Below, piece after piece: positions 34,561 through 43,357 of a stretch of DNA of 64,000 bases. The stretch's first letter is position 1; each line of letters starts with the position of its first letter. Source of the DNA: Streptomyces sp. AC555_RSS877 (GTDB lineage: Bacteria; Actinomycetota; Actinomycetes; Streptomycetales; Streptomycetaceae); the NCBI RefSeq assembly GCF_019049245.1, contig NZ_JAGMUK010000182.1, positions 15,690 through 79,689 on the forward strand, read 5' to 3'. The notes below the pieces were generated by a model. The model ran no database searches, was not told the DNA's origin, and saw only the letters and a program-made list of their open reading frames with translations. The translations under genes were made by a program, and so were the position numbers.

Positions 34561-35259
34561 TCAGGACCAGGCGATCTCGCCATGGCGGGAGACAAAACGT
34601 CCGGTGCCGGCGCCGGGCTCCTCGGTGGCAAGGGCGACGATCGCGTCCGTGCCCTCGGTGACGGTTTGGGGGCCGCTGTGACCGTTGAGGTCGGTCGCGG
34701 TGTAGCCGGGGTCGGCAGCGTTGACGCGGATGCCCTTGAGCCCCTTGGCGTACTGCGTGGTCAACATCGTCAGGGCCGCCTTCGAGGAGGTGTACAGCGG
34801 CGCGATCACGCGCGACTCGGGTCGTCCGGGGTCGTGGGTGAGGGCGAGGGAGCCCATGCCGCTGCTGACGTTGACGATCACAGGGTCGTCCGAGCGGCGC
34901 AACAGCGGCAAGAACGCGGTGGTGGTGCGGACGACGCCGATGACGTTGACGTCGAGGACGGTGCGGGCGTCAGCGGCGGTGAGGTCGCTGGGATCGCCGA
35001 CGGGGCCGTGCACACCGGCGTTGTTGATCAGGACGTCGATCCTGCCCTCGTGTTCGGCGACGTTCGCGGCCGCGGCGGCCGCGGACGCGTCGTCGGTCAC
35101 GTCGATGGGGACGTAGCGTGCGCCGAGCGCGGCGGCGGCCTCCTCGCCCTGCTCGCGGTTGCGGGCTCCGACGAGCACGGTGTGCCCACTCTCGATCAGG
35201 CGGCGGGCGGTCTCGCGGCCGAGACCCCTGTTGGCTCCGGTGATGAAGGTGATCGTCAT
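34561..35259 (-). CDS. Short-chain dehydrogenase
   Basis: This 232-residue classical SDR has TFITGANRGLGRETARRL, DVTDDA, NNAGVHG, VNVSSGMGS and the catalytic YTSSKAAL. The C-terminus is truncated-looking but normal for this subgroup of carbonyl reductase-like SDRs (about 230-240). ATG 35259 is the start. It is divergent from the XRE regulator at 35365, as commonly seen when such HTH regulators control a neighbouring SDR. Substrate unknown; broad carbonyl reduction is likely. Confidence 0.9.
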   Translation of the reverse strand: MTITFITGANRGLGRETARRLIESGHTVLVGARNREQGEEAAAALGARYVPIDVTDDASAAAAAANVAEHEGRIDVLINNAGVHGPVGDPSDLTAADARTVLDVNVIGVVRTTTAFLPLLRRSDDPVIVNVSSGMGSLALTHDPGRPESRVIAPLYTSSKAALTMLTTQYAKGLKGIRVNAADPGYTATDLNGHSGPQTVTEGTDAIVALATEEPGAGTGRFVSRHGEIAWS

Positions 35260-35364
35260 GCGTTCGATACTGGCCCCGACGACGGAGGCGGGCCAGGGAC
35301 GCTTCGACGGTAGGAAGACCAGTACCACCCTCGCGCCCGCACACACGATCGGGGATGCCGGAGG

Positions 35365-36240
35365 ATGGAGATCATGTCGATGACACCCGGAACCGGACTG
35401 GGCGCGATGATCCGCACGTGGCGGGACCGGCTGCCCCCATCGGCCGCCGGGCTGCCGGCGGCCCGCGGGCGCCGGGCTGCCGGGCTGCGGCGCGAAGAAC
35501 TGGCTGACCTGGCCGGGGTATCGGTCGACTACGTCGTGCGCCTGGAACAGGGGCGGGCCACGACACCCTCCGCGTCGGTGGCGGCGTCCCTGGCGCGCGC
35601 CCTGCAACTGTCCACCGCCGAGCGGGACCACCTCTACCGGCTGGCCCAGCTCGTACCGCCCGTGGACGGCGCGATCTCTGACCATCTCCCGCCCGGCGTG
35701 CAGCGGGTGCTCACCCGCCTCGGGGACGTGGCGGTTGCCGTGTTCGCGGCGGACTGGCAACTGGTGTGGTGGAACCGTGGATGGGCCGCCCTGCTGGGCG
35801 ACCCCTCCGCCTCGCCGCCGCGCCTGCGCAACTTCGCCCGCGACAGATTCCCGGTGAACGCCGGCCCCGCCCACCTCGCGCCGTGGCCGGTGACCGAGGC
35901 GGACCGCGACGCCACCGACGCCGCCGTCGTCTCCGACCTGCGCCGCGCCACCGGCCGCTTCCCCCAGGACAACCGCTTGGCCGCGCTGATCCGCGACCTG
36001 AACGCGGGCAACAGGAGGTTCGCCGAGCTATGGGCGACCGGAGAGGTGGCCGCACACCGCGAGGACCACAAGACGATCGACCACCCGTCAGTGGGCCCGG
36101 TCACGGTGGACTGCGACATCCTGGCCGACGGCGACTCCGAGCTCAAAATCGTCATCATGACCGCCGTGCCCGGCAGCGAGGACGAGACCAAGCTCCGGCT
36201 CACCGCCATCGCCGGCCCACCGGCCACCACCCACAACTGA
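35365..36240 (+). CDS. Helix-turn-helix regulator with MmyB-like ligand domain
   Basis: This 291-residue regulator has an XRE HTH at about residues 15-75 (GLRREELADLAGVSVDYVVR, then LEQGRATTPSASVAASLARA). It is followed by a PAS-like MmyB domain (FAADWQLVWWNRGWAALLGD) that binds a small ligand or fatty acid in structural relatives. The start is 35365 or the ATG at 35374. It is divergent from the SDR at 34561, which it probably controls. Confidence 0.9.
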   Translation: MEIMSMTPGTGLGAMIRTWRDRLPPSAAGLPAARGRRAAGLRREELADLAGVSVDYVVRLEQGRATTPSASVAASLARALQLSTAERDHLYRLAQLVPPVDGAISDHLPPGVQRVLTRLGDVAVAVFAADWQLVWWNRGWAALLGDPSASPPRLRNFARDRFPVNAGPAHLAPWPVTEADRDATDAAVVSDLRRATGRFPQDNRLAALIRDLNAGNRRFAELWATGEVAAHREDHKTIDHPSVGPVTVDCDILADGDSELKIVIMTAVPGSEDETKLRLTAIAGPPATTHN

Positions 36241-36298
36241 TCCGACCTACGCATCGAATCGACCGGCTGCATGTGCGCGGCGAGTGCCACACCACGAT

Positions 36299-36423
36299 GC
36301 CGACCTCTCGGGAGAGGAACACGGTCGAACGCCTGATCAACAAGCTCGAGGCCCGGCGAGGCATCGCCACCCGGTACGACAAGACCCCAGACAGCTCCCT
36401 CGCCGGCGATCGCTTACTAGCTA
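36299..36423 (+). pseudogene. IS5-family transposase, C-terminal scrap
   Basis: The frame reads RERNTVERLINKLEARRGIA then TRYDKTPDSSLAGDRLLAS. The V-E-R...RGIATRYDKT pattern is the C-terminal block (Glu plus YDKT) of IS5-type transposases. It ends next to the MITE-like element. Confidence 0.75.
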
Positions 36424-36425
36424 GC

Positions 36426-36614
36426 TAGTGCCCAACAGACAACGTTCGCCCCGTCGCGACGCCCGGCACGCACTCTCGCCGCACCGGCCGAAAGCCCAAG
36501 TACGTCCGGTCCATCGACGGGGACTTCCGGCCGGCACTCCCCCAGAGGGGGGACCCCCAGAGCACGCACCGGACGCCGCTCCTTGACGGGCAAACGTTGC
36601 CTGCCGGGGCACTA
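36426..36614. mobile_element. MITE-like non-autonomous element
   Basis: A 189-bp unit with terminal inverted repeats of about 26-27 bp: the left end starts TAGTGCCCAACAGACAACGT (36426 on) and the right end, read on the minus strand from 36614, starts TAGTGCCCCGGCAGGCAACG. CTAG is present at both edges (36425-36428 and 36612-36615), compatible with a YTAR target duplication as in IS5-group elements. The interior encodes nothing. Its right edge provides the stop codon of the PaaX gene. Confidence 0.72.
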
Positions 36615-37454
36615 GCTGCGGAGACGTGTCGTCTCCAGAGTCGCTCGGGCTGCCTTCAGCGCCGGGTGGGTCTGTTGCGCGACGCGGTGGAAGGTTTCCT
36701 GGGCGGGGCGGGCTGGCCAGGCCGGGGGAAGATGGCGGGCCGGGAGTCTCGGGTCCGTGCGGATGGTCCGGAGCCAGTCGCTCACCAGACGGAGGCGGGT
36801 GCCGATCGGGTCGTGGTCTGTGCCGTTTCCCAGGTGGGCGCTCCAGCGCTGGTCGAAGGTGACATAGCGGCCGGCGATGGACTCCAGGTCCCAGGTGTCG
36901 CAGATCATCTGCTCGATGTCGGTCACCTCGGCGGCCTGGGCGTGGAAGATCTTGACGTGGGCCGTGAGGCCGAGGTCGGCGACCACCACGGAGACGTCCA
37001 CGTGACCGGGGGCGATCCACAGGCCGCTGTACAGCGCGCCGAATCCGGACCAGGTGAGCCGTGAGCGCAGGTCGTGGCGCTGGCGTTTCCAGGAGTCGGG
37101 CAGGGAGAAGCCGAGCAGGGTCCAGGAGCCGTCCCAGTCGTCGTTGACGGCGCCCTGCTTCCAGATGCGGGTGCGGCCGTCGATCAGGACACGGCTGGCC
37201 TGCGGGGTCAGGCCGAAGAACATCTTGCGGCCCTCGCGCTGACGCTGGAGCAGGCCTCGGTTGACCATGCGGGTCAGGGTGGAGCGTACGGCCTGTTCGC
37301 CCACGCCCACGCGGCCCAGGACGTCGATGATGCTGCCCGAGTAGACGCCCAGGTCCCCTTCCTCCAGGACGTGGTTGCCGAAGAAGGTGAGCATGAGCGA
37401 CTGCGGGCGCGGCTGCGGCCCCTCAGCGCCGTCCAGGATGTCGTCGTCCTCCAC
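36612..37454 (-). CDS. PaaX-family transcriptional regulator
   Basis: This regulator of about 280 residues has an N-terminal winged helix (SLMLTFFGNHVLEEGDLGVY, then VRSTLTRMVNRGLLQRQREG), the central PaaX domain (WKQGAVNDDWDGSWTLLGFS) and a C-terminal domain with YVTFDQRWSAHL. PaaX repressors respond to phenylacetyl-CoA or other acyl-CoAs. GTG 37454 is the likely start, 52 bases after the secreted hydrolase. The final codon AGC is followed by TAG contributed by the edge of the MITE-like element, so the native C-terminus may have been longer. Confidence 0.88.
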   Translation of the reverse strand: MEDDDILDGAEGPQPRPQSLMLTFFGNHVLEEGDLGVYSGSIIDVLGRVGVGEQAVRSTLTRMVNRGLLQRQREGRKMFFGLTPQASRVLIDGRTRIWKQGAVNDDWDGSWTLLGFSLPDSWKRQRHDLRSRLTWSGFGALYSGLWIAPGHVDVSVVVADLGLTAHVKIFHAQAAEVTDIEQMICDTWDLESIAGRYVTFDQRWSAHLGNGTDHDPIGTRLRLVSDWLRTIRTDPRLPARHLPPAWPARPAQETFHRVAQQTHPALKAARATLETTRLRS

Positions 37455-37506
37455 AGGGGCAAGGGTACGACCGCCCGCCGACCGTGCGGCAGGCGGTCGT
37501 ACGAGG

Positions 37507-38877
37507 TCACCGGCGGTCGGCGGGGTGCGCAAGGTCGTAGGGGCGGAGGTAGGGGGTGGGGTGGTACCGGACGTAACGGGTGGGGGTGGTGGGGTCGGCC
37601 GCGGTAGCGCGGGAGTTGAGCGACGCCGGGTCGGTGCCCTGCCAGCTGCCGGTGGTCAGGCGGTCCTCCAGGGTGTGGAGGGCGGCCAGTTGTTCGGCGG
37701 AACTGAAGGTGCAGTGGCCGGCGTTGTCGACGTAGGCCTGGCGCAGGAGGGGACCGGAACCGGCCGCGGTGACCGCGCGGCGCAGGGCGCTTTCCGTCTG
37801 GACGGGGACCAGGGGGTCGCCGATGGTGTGGATGGAGAGCTGGGGCTTGGCCAGGCGGCCGGTGAAGCTGCTGGTGGTGCTCATCCAGGCGACGGCGTTC
37901 GGGTCCGCCTTGATGCGCGGGGCGCGGTTGAGGGCGGCGAGGTCCTTGTGCAGGGAGAGGCCGGCCTTCTTGTAGAGCTCGGTGACCTCCTTGCTGACGG
38001 AGGACTCGCCGAGGAGCCGGGCGTAGTCGATCCCGGTGTTCCAGGACATGTTGCCGCCCGCGCGAGTCTCGGCCTCCTGGCGCCGGTTGAAGGCGGCGAT
38101 CTTCAGCAGGCCCTTGACGGCGTCGTACTGGTTGGCCTGTTGGGCGTCCCAGTCGGTGACGGCGGGGCGGGTCTGGGTGGGCGCGTTCCAGACCGGGATG
38201 TTGTGCAGGGCGGCGGCGAGGGCGATACGGGCCCGCCCCTCGGCCGTCGACTGGGCGGAGTCGACCTTGGCGGTGAGGATGTTCGCCGCGTCGGTGGCCG
38301 CCTCCTGGCTGGGGAGGTTCACCAGCGGGACGTCGGAGCCCAGGAGCGTCTTGAGAGCGAACACCGGGTCGAGGGTGTTGTTCCAGTTGGCCACGCCACC
38401 ATGGACCAGGCCGCACATGGAGAGCGAGCCGTCGATCTCGTCCGGGGCGCGCTCGGCTATCGCGGTGGTGACCAGGCCGCCGTACGACCGTCCCCAAGCG
38501 ATGGTGCGGGAGGCCTGGCCGAAGCGGGTGGTGAAGGCCTTCAGGGTGGCCAGCTGGTCGGGGACCGCGTCGGTGACCGCCCAGCCGGTGCTGGCGTACG
38601 AGGAGCCGATGAGGGCGTAACCCTGCTGGAGGAGAAGGGCCTTGGTGGGGGCGTCCGGGGCGTCCTGGGCGGGGTTGGCGGGGCCGGCGTTGTAACCGTG
38701 GCTGAAGAGGAGGACGGTGCCGTTCCAGGTGGTGGGGACGTCCATCATGTACGTGGCGCCGGAGGGGAGTTCGCCGTCCACGTGGGTGGTGCCCGCGTCG
38801 GCGGCCGTGGCGGCGGGTGCGGTGGTGAGAGTGAGCAGGAGGGCTGCCGTGCAGGCGATCCGGGTGCTGTGCCTCAT
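37507..38877 (-). CDS. Secreted alpha/beta hydrolase
   Basis: This 456-residue protein has a typical signal peptide (MRHSTRIACTAALLLTLTTA, cleavage near ATAA, residue 26). The mature domain has FSHGYNAGPANPA as oxyanion strand, the nucleophile in WGRSYGGLVTTAIAE near residue 153, and His in NAGHCTFSS. There is a large cap of about 200 residues between elbow and acid. Its ATG overlaps the stop of the MHS transporter gene (ATGA), giving translational coupling. It probably releases a product imported by that transporter, under PaaX control. Substrate unknown. Confidence 0.86.
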   Translation of the reverse strand: MRHSTRIACTAALLLTLTTAPAATAADAGTTHVDGELPSGATYMMDVPTTWNGTVLLFSHGYNAGPANPAQDAPDAPTKALLLQQGYALIGSSYASTGWAVTDAVPDQLATLKAFTTRFGQASRTIAWGRSYGGLVTTAIAERAPDEIDGSLSMCGLVHGGVANWNNTLDPVFALKTLLGSDVPLVNLPSQEAATDAANILTAKVDSAQSTAEGRARIALAAALHNIPVWNAPTQTRPAVTDWDAQQANQYDAVKGLLKIAAFNRRQEAETRAGGNMSWNTGIDYARLLGESSVSKEVTELYKKAGLSLHKDLAALNRAPRIKADPNAVAWMSTTSSFTGRLAKPQLSIHTIGDPLVPVQTESALRRAVTAAGSGPLLRQAYVDNAGHCTFSSAEQLAALHTLEDRLTTGSWQGTDPASLNSRATAADPTTPTRYVRYHPTPYLRPYDLAHPADRR

Positions 38878-39680
38878 GCGGTGATCTCCTCCGTGTGAGG
38901 GGTGGTGGGGAGTTCGGGGATGGGTTCCTCGGCGAGTGAGGTACGGCTCGTCTCACGGACGACCCACACCGTCAGCGCGGTGATCAGCGAGCCGCCGCAC
39001 AGCAGGAGGGCGACGGGGGTGCCGTTGCCGCTGTTCGCGACCAGGCTGCCGGCGATCATCGGGGAGAAACCGGCGCCCACGAGGGTCGCGCCCTGGTAGC
39101 CGAGGGAGGCGCCGGTGTAGCGGACCCGGGTGCCAAACATCTCGCTGAACAGGGCGCCCAGCGGGCCGTACATCAGCGACTGGGCGATGCCGTGGCCGAT
39201 GACGACGGCCAGGATCAGGGCTCCCGACGACCTGGAGTCGACCAGCGCGAGGACGGGGAAGGCGGTGGCCGCGGACAGGATCGCGCCGGTGAGGACGACC
39301 GGGCGGCGGCCGATCCGGTCGGAGAGCGCGGACGCGCAGGGCAGGACCACCAGGGCGACCGCGGCCGAGACGGTGAGCGCGGTGAGCACCTGCGGGCGGG
39401 GATAGCCGATGCCGGTGGCGTACGCGATCAGATAACTGGTCAGCAGGGACTGGGCGGTGAAGGCGCCGATGCCGACACCGCAGGCCAGCAGCACGGACTT
39501 CGGGCGGCGCAGGACGTCGAGGATGGGGAGCCTCGACTCGGCGCGGCCCTTCTTCACCTCGGCGAACAGCGGACTCTCGACCACCTTGAGGCGGACGAAC
39601 AGGCCGACGCCGAGCAGCAGCACGCTCAACAGGAACGGCACGCGCCACCCCCAGGCCGTGAACTGGTCCTTACCGGCCGT
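38874..39680 (-). pseudogene. MHS-family (MFS) transporter, 5'-truncated
   Basis: The frame holds the C-terminal two thirds of a metabolite:H+ symporter: KDQFTAWGWRVPFLLSVLLL, then helices VLLACGVGIGAFTAQSLLTS and ALSDRIGRRPVVLTGAILSA (the conserved loop), and a charged end. The first four helices, with the first DRxGRR loop, are gone. Homology starts near 39680, where the sequence switches to an unrelated plus-strand gene end. The GTG at 39641 is only an apparent start. Its stop overlaps the secreted hydrolase start. Confidence 0.8.
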
Positions 39681-39839
39681 GACGGGAACTCCCTGGCCAC
39701 CGGGCCCGCCCTGACGACCCGGATCGGCACCGCCGACGCCCGGGGCGCCGACCGGCTGCTCGACTGCCTGCTCGTGGCCCGACCGGCCCCGTCAGCAGCG
39801 AAGGAACTGCGGGGGAGCGTCCGGCCGGTGGAACGCTGA
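39681..39839 (+). pseudogene. C-terminal fragment of an unidentified gene
   Basis: A plus-strand frame reads GNSLATGPALTTRIGTADAR, then GADRLLDCLLVARPAPSAAK, and ends VRPVER before TGA 39837-39839. It has plausible protein composition and a sharp left boundary at the transporter breakpoint. I do not recognise the family. Confidence 0.4.
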
Positions 39840-39877
39840 CGGTTCAACGACGAAGAGCCGGGCGTATGCGCGCGGCC

Positions 39878-40666
39878 TCAGCGCCGGTCGGGTACGCCGG
39901 AGACGGGCGGCAGGCGGGTTTCGATCTTCGCTCGTGTCTCCTGCATCACGCAGATGATGCGGGCCTCGTGTTCCCTGGTCAACCGGGCCACCGGCACCGA
40001 GCAACTGATGGCGTCGGTGGCCGGTGTGTCGTACCGCAGGGCGAAGCCGAAGCCGGCGATACCGGGCACCGTCTCCTCGCGGTCGATGGAGTAGCCGCGC
40101 TCGCGCACCTGGGACAGGTCGGCGAGCAGTGCGGCACTGTCGGTGTGCGTGTTCTTCGTGAGGGTGGTCAACAGCCCGTCCGCGAAGGGCAGTTCGTCGT
40201 CGGCGCGCTCGGCGAGCAAGGCCTTGCCCAGCGCGCCCGCATGGGCCGGGACGCGACGGCCGACCCGGCTGATGGTGCGCAGGTACTCGTGGGACTCGCG
40301 GGTGGCGAGGTAGACGACGTCCGTGCCGTCGAGCCGTGCCATGTGGATCGTCTCGCCGAGCGCGTCCGACGCCTCGTCGAGGTACGGGCGGACCAGGCGG
40401 ATGCGCCGGTCGCCGTCGAGGTAGCTGGTGCCGGTGAGCAGCGCGCGGATGCCGATGCCATAGAGGGAACCGGTGGCATCGGTGCGGACCCAGCCGTATT
40501 CGACGAGGGTCTGCAGCAGCTGGTACATGCTGCTGCGCGGCACGCCAAGCTCCTCCGCGAGCTGATCCAGGCGCGAGGGCTGCTCACCCCGCTCGGCGAG
40601 GAGTTCCAGCAGCACGACGGTCCGGGCCGCTGACTTCACCCCGCGAACGCCTCTCGTCTCTGACAT
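39878..40666 (-). CDS. IclR-family regulator
   Basis: This 262-residue regulator has the N-terminal HTH QLAEELGVPRSSMYQLLQTL and the IclR effector domain (ARLDGTDVVYLATRESHEYL, then GRRVPAHAGALGKALLAE, and GIAGFGFALRYDTPATDAIS). It is divergent from the glucarate catabolic genes and next to a 19-bp tandem repeat, so it is the probable local regulator, responding to glucarate or a derivative. Family certain, ligand inferred. Confidence 0.93.
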   Translation of the reverse strand: MSETRGVRGVKSAARTVVLLELLAERGEQPSRLDQLAEELGVPRSSMYQLLQTLVEYGWVRTDATGSLYGIGIRALLTGTSYLDGDRRIRLVRPYLDEASDALGETIHMARLDGTDVVYLATRESHEYLRTISRVGRRVPAHAGALGKALLAERADDELPFADGLLTTLTKNTHTDSAALLADLSQVRERGYSIDREETVPGIAGFGFALRYDTPATDAISCSVPVARLTREHEARIICVMQETRAKIETRLPPVSGVPDRR

Positions 40667-40733
40667 GCGCTCATCGTAAATCCGCGGCTATTCATGTCTA
40701 CCCATTGACCCATCGGGTTCATGGTTCTAGCCT

Positions 40734-40771
40734 CCATCTGCATACATAGACAGCATCTGCATACAGGGACA
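40734..40771. promoter_or_regulatory. Tandem direct repeat, probable IclR binding site
   Basis: CATCTGCATACATAGACAG (40734-40752) is followed directly by CATCTGCATACAGGGACAG (40753-40771), differing at two bases. It ends 10 bases before the kdgD ATG, overlapping its ribosome site region. Confidence 0.7.
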
Positions 40772-40781
40772 GGCGACAGGC

Positions 40782-41741
40782 ATGACAACAATCAGCATCG
40801 AGGCCGCAGGGGTCGTCCAGCGGCTCCGTGAGGGAATGGCGAGCGGGGTACTGTCCTTCCCCCTCACGAGCTTCCGGGACGACGGCGGCCTCGACCTGGA
40901 CGCCTACCGGGCGTACCTGGCCGGCCGGCTGGCCACCGCACCCGGTGCGGTGTTCCCGGCCTGCGGGACCGGAGAGTTCTTCTCGCTGGACGAGGACGAG
41001 TACCGGGCGGTCGTGCGGACCACCGTCGAGGTCGCCGACGGACGATTGCCGGTGGTGGCGGGCATCGGCTACGGCTGGGCGCAGGCGCTGCGCTTCGCCC
41101 GTATCGCGGAGGAAGCCGGCGCGGACGCAGCGCTGGTACTGCCCCACTACCTGGTCGGGGCCCCGCAGGACGGTCTGGTGGAGCAGCTGCGCCGGATCGC
41201 CGACGGCACCCGATTGCCGCTCATCACGTACCAGCGCGGCCAGGTCGCCTTCACCGCCGACAGCCTGCGCCGGATCGCGCGCATCCCCAGCGTCGTCGGC
41301 CTGAAGGACGGCCACAGCGACCTCGACCGGCTCCAGCGCCTCACGCTCGCCGCGCCCGAGGGCTTCCTCTTCTTCAACGGCGCCGCCACCGCCGAGATCC
41401 AGGCCCGCGCCTACGCCACGGTCGGCGTTCCCGCCTACTCCTCCGCCGTCCACGCCTTCGCACCCGAGATCGCGAACACCTTCTTCGCCGCGCTGCGGGA
41501 CGGGGACGACGCGGGCGTGGCCACGCTCCTGCGCGAGTTCTACGTCCCGCTGGTCGAACTACGCGACCGCGTGCCGGGCTACGCCGTCTCGCTGGTCAAG
41601 GCCGCCGCCCGGCTGCGCGGCTTCCCGGTCGGCCCGGTCCGCGCCCCGCTCAGCGACCCCGGCCCGACCGACCTCGCCGACCTGGAGAAGGTGCTGGATC
41701 ACGGCCTGGGCCTGGTCGGCGCCGTACGACGACCCGCTTGA
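40782..41741 (+). CDS. kdgD: 5-dehydro-4-deoxyglucarate dehydratase
   Basis: This 319-residue class I aldolase-fold enzyme (DHDPS superfamily) converts 5-dehydro-4-deoxy-D-glucarate to 2,5-dioxopentanoate (alpha-ketoglutarate semialdehyde), with loss of water and CO2. The Schiff-base lysine is K175 in GLKDGHSD and the catalytic Tyr is Y150 in TYQRG. FPACGTGEFFSLDEDEY matches the family's GTGE motif. It is the first gene of the glucarate operon and faces the IclR gene. The semialdehyde dehydrogenase needed next is not nearby. Confidence 0.92.
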   Translation: MTTISIEAAGVVQRLREGMASGVLSFPLTSFRDDGGLDLDAYRAYLAGRLATAPGAVFPACGTGEFFSLDEDEYRAVVRTTVEVADGRLPVVAGIGYGWAQALRFARIAEEAGADAALVLPHYLVGAPQDGLVEQLRRIADGTRLPLITYQRGQVAFTADSLRRIARIPSVVGLKDGHSDLDRLQRLTLAAPEGFLFFNGAATAEIQARAYATVGVPAYSSAVHAFAPEIANTFFAALRDGDDAGVATLLREFYVPLVELRDRVPGYAVSLVKAAARLRGFPVGPVRAPLSDPGPTDLADLEKVLDHGLGLVGAVRRPA

Positions 41742-41978
41742 CGAACCGGGGCACCCCTCGTGCCCACCGTCTCTCCTCTCCTCGCTCCTCCCATGGGCGG
41801 TACGGCCCCAGCTCGCCGCCGTGAACGCCGCCCGCACCACCCTTCCCGCACCGGCACGCGACAGCGCCCTACCGCTTCTCCCTGCCGTGCGGCCGATCAC
41901 GCCGTGCACCGATCGGGCCGCCCCCTGTGGTCGGCGGCACCAACGACTGCTCACTCAACAGTTCAAAGGGGAACTGCC

Positions 41979-43316
41979 ATGCCTCTCCTCGTAGTCGGGA
42001 TCAGCGTTCTGATCCTGCTTCTCCTGATGACCAGGCTGAGGGTTAACGGCTTCGCGGCCCTCCTGCTCGTGGCGGTCGGCGTCGCACTGGTCCGGGGCAT
42101 CCCGGTGGCCACCATCCCCGATGTCCTCTCCGAAGGCATCGGGGACCAGATCGGCGACACCATGCTCACCATCGGACTCGGCGCCATGGTCGGCCGTGTC
42201 ATGGGGGACTCCGGCGCCGCGCAGCGGATAGCCGGCAAGCTCCTCGACGCCTTCGGCCCGCGCTGGGTCCAGGTGGCCATGGTGGTCACGGCCATGCTGA
42301 TCGGCGTGACCATGTTCTACGAGGTCGCTTTCATCATCATCGTGCCGATCGCGTTCACGCTGGTCAGGGTCACCGGGACGAAGCTGCTGTGGGTGGGCCT
42401 GCCGATGTCCATCGCCCTGTCCACCATGCACAGCTTCCTGCCGCCGCACCCCGGCCCCACCGCTGTCGCCGCGACCTTCCACGCCTCCGTCGGACTTACG
42501 CTCTTCTACGGCCTGTTCATCGCCGTTCCCGCCGGCGCGCTCATCGCCCTGACCTGGCCGCGCCTTCCGTTCATCAGGGCGATGGACCCCTCCATCCCCA
42601 AGGGCCTGGTCAGCGACCGCCAGTTCACCGACGAGGAGATGCCAGGCCTGGGCTGGTCGCTGTTCGTGGCGCTCTTCCCCGTGGCGCTGATCGTGGCCGC
42701 CGCCGTGACCGACATGGCCACCTCCACCGAGAGCCCGTTCCTGAACTTCGTCGCCTTCATCGGCTCGGCACCGATCGCGCTGCTGCTGACGTTGTGCCTG
42801 GCCATCTGGGCGTTCGGGCCGCGGATCGGCCGGAGCCTGGAGGAGGTCGGCGCCTCCTGCACCTCGGCGGCCCAGGCGATGGCGATGATCCTCCTGGTGA
42901 TCGGCGCCGGCGGGGCCTTCAAGAACGTCCTCGTCGAAGGCGGGATCTCCGACTACATCAAGGACGTCACGGACGGCTGGTCCGTCTCGCCGATCGTCCT
43001 CGCCTGGCTCGTCGCCGTCATCCTCCGCATCGCGCTCGGCTCGGCGACGGTCGCCGTCGTCACGGCCTCCGGCGTGGTGCTGCCGCTCCTGGCGGGCAGC
43101 GGGGTCCACCCGGAGATGATGGTGCTCGCCGTCGCCTGCGGTTCCATCGCCTGCTCCCACGTCAACGACCCGGGATTCTGGCTGTTCAAGGAGTACTTCA
43201 ACCTCTCCGTCATCGAGGCGATCAAGGTCCGTACCACCTATACGACGGTGCTCGCCGTCCTCGGCCTGGGGGGCGTCCTGGTGGCCGAGTGGGCCCTCGA
43301 CGTCCTCAGCCTGTAA
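41979..43316 (+). CDS. GntP-family (gluconate:H+ symporter-like) permease
   Basis: This membrane protein of 445 residues has 12 or more hydrophobic segments. Family signatures are FYEVAFIIIVPIAFTLVRVT, STMHSFLPPHPGPTAVAATF and ASGVVLPLLAGSGVHPEMMV, and the end is VNDPGFWLFKEYFNLSVIEA. GntP proteins import sugar acids with protons; here D-glucarate or galactarate is likely from the neighbours. The ATG at 41979 follows AAAGGGGA; the longer frame from 41760 is Pro/Arg-rich non-membrane sequence. There are 237 bases without a gene before it. Confidence 0.92.
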   Translation: MPLLVVGISVLILLLLMTRLRVNGFAALLLVAVGVALVRGIPVATIPDVLSEGIGDQIGDTMLTIGLGAMVGRVMGDSGAAQRIAGKLLDAFGPRWVQVAMVVTAMLIGVTMFYEVAFIIIVPIAFTLVRVTGTKLLWVGLPMSIALSTMHSFLPPHPGPTAVAATFHASVGLTLFYGLFIAVPAGALIALTWPRLPFIRAMDPSIPKGLVSDRQFTDEEMPGLGWSLFVALFPVALIVAAAVTDMATSTESPFLNFVAFIGSAPIALLLTLCLAIWAFGPRIGRSLEEVGASCTSAAQAMAMILLVIGAGGAFKNVLVEGGISDYIKDVTDGWSVSPIVLAWLVAVILRIALGSATVAVVTASGVVLPLLAGSGVHPEMMVLAVACGSIACSHVNDPGFWLFKEYFNLSVIEAIKVRTTYTTVLAVLGLGGVLVAEWALDVLSL

Positions 43317-43357
43317 TCCGACTCGACTTACCCATGACACAAGGGACTTGGACCAGC

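Noticed and set aside
40734..40771. Tandem repeat considered as a CRISPR repeat
   Set aside because: Only two contiguous units without spacers. Position before kdgD fits an operator better. No CRISPR array or cas gene is visible anywhere.
41955..43340. 461-residue minus-strand open frame opposite the GntP permease
   Set aside because: Composition is Gly/Asp/Arg/His-rich, it has no domain and it mirrors the codon pattern of the permease gene. It is an antisense shadow typical of high-GC DNA.
42389..43357. N-terminal extension of the glucarate dehydratase frame (total 766 residues)
   Set aside because: The extension overlaps the permease gene in another frame and is Arg/Pro/Gly-rich. The dehydratase aligns fully from 43358.
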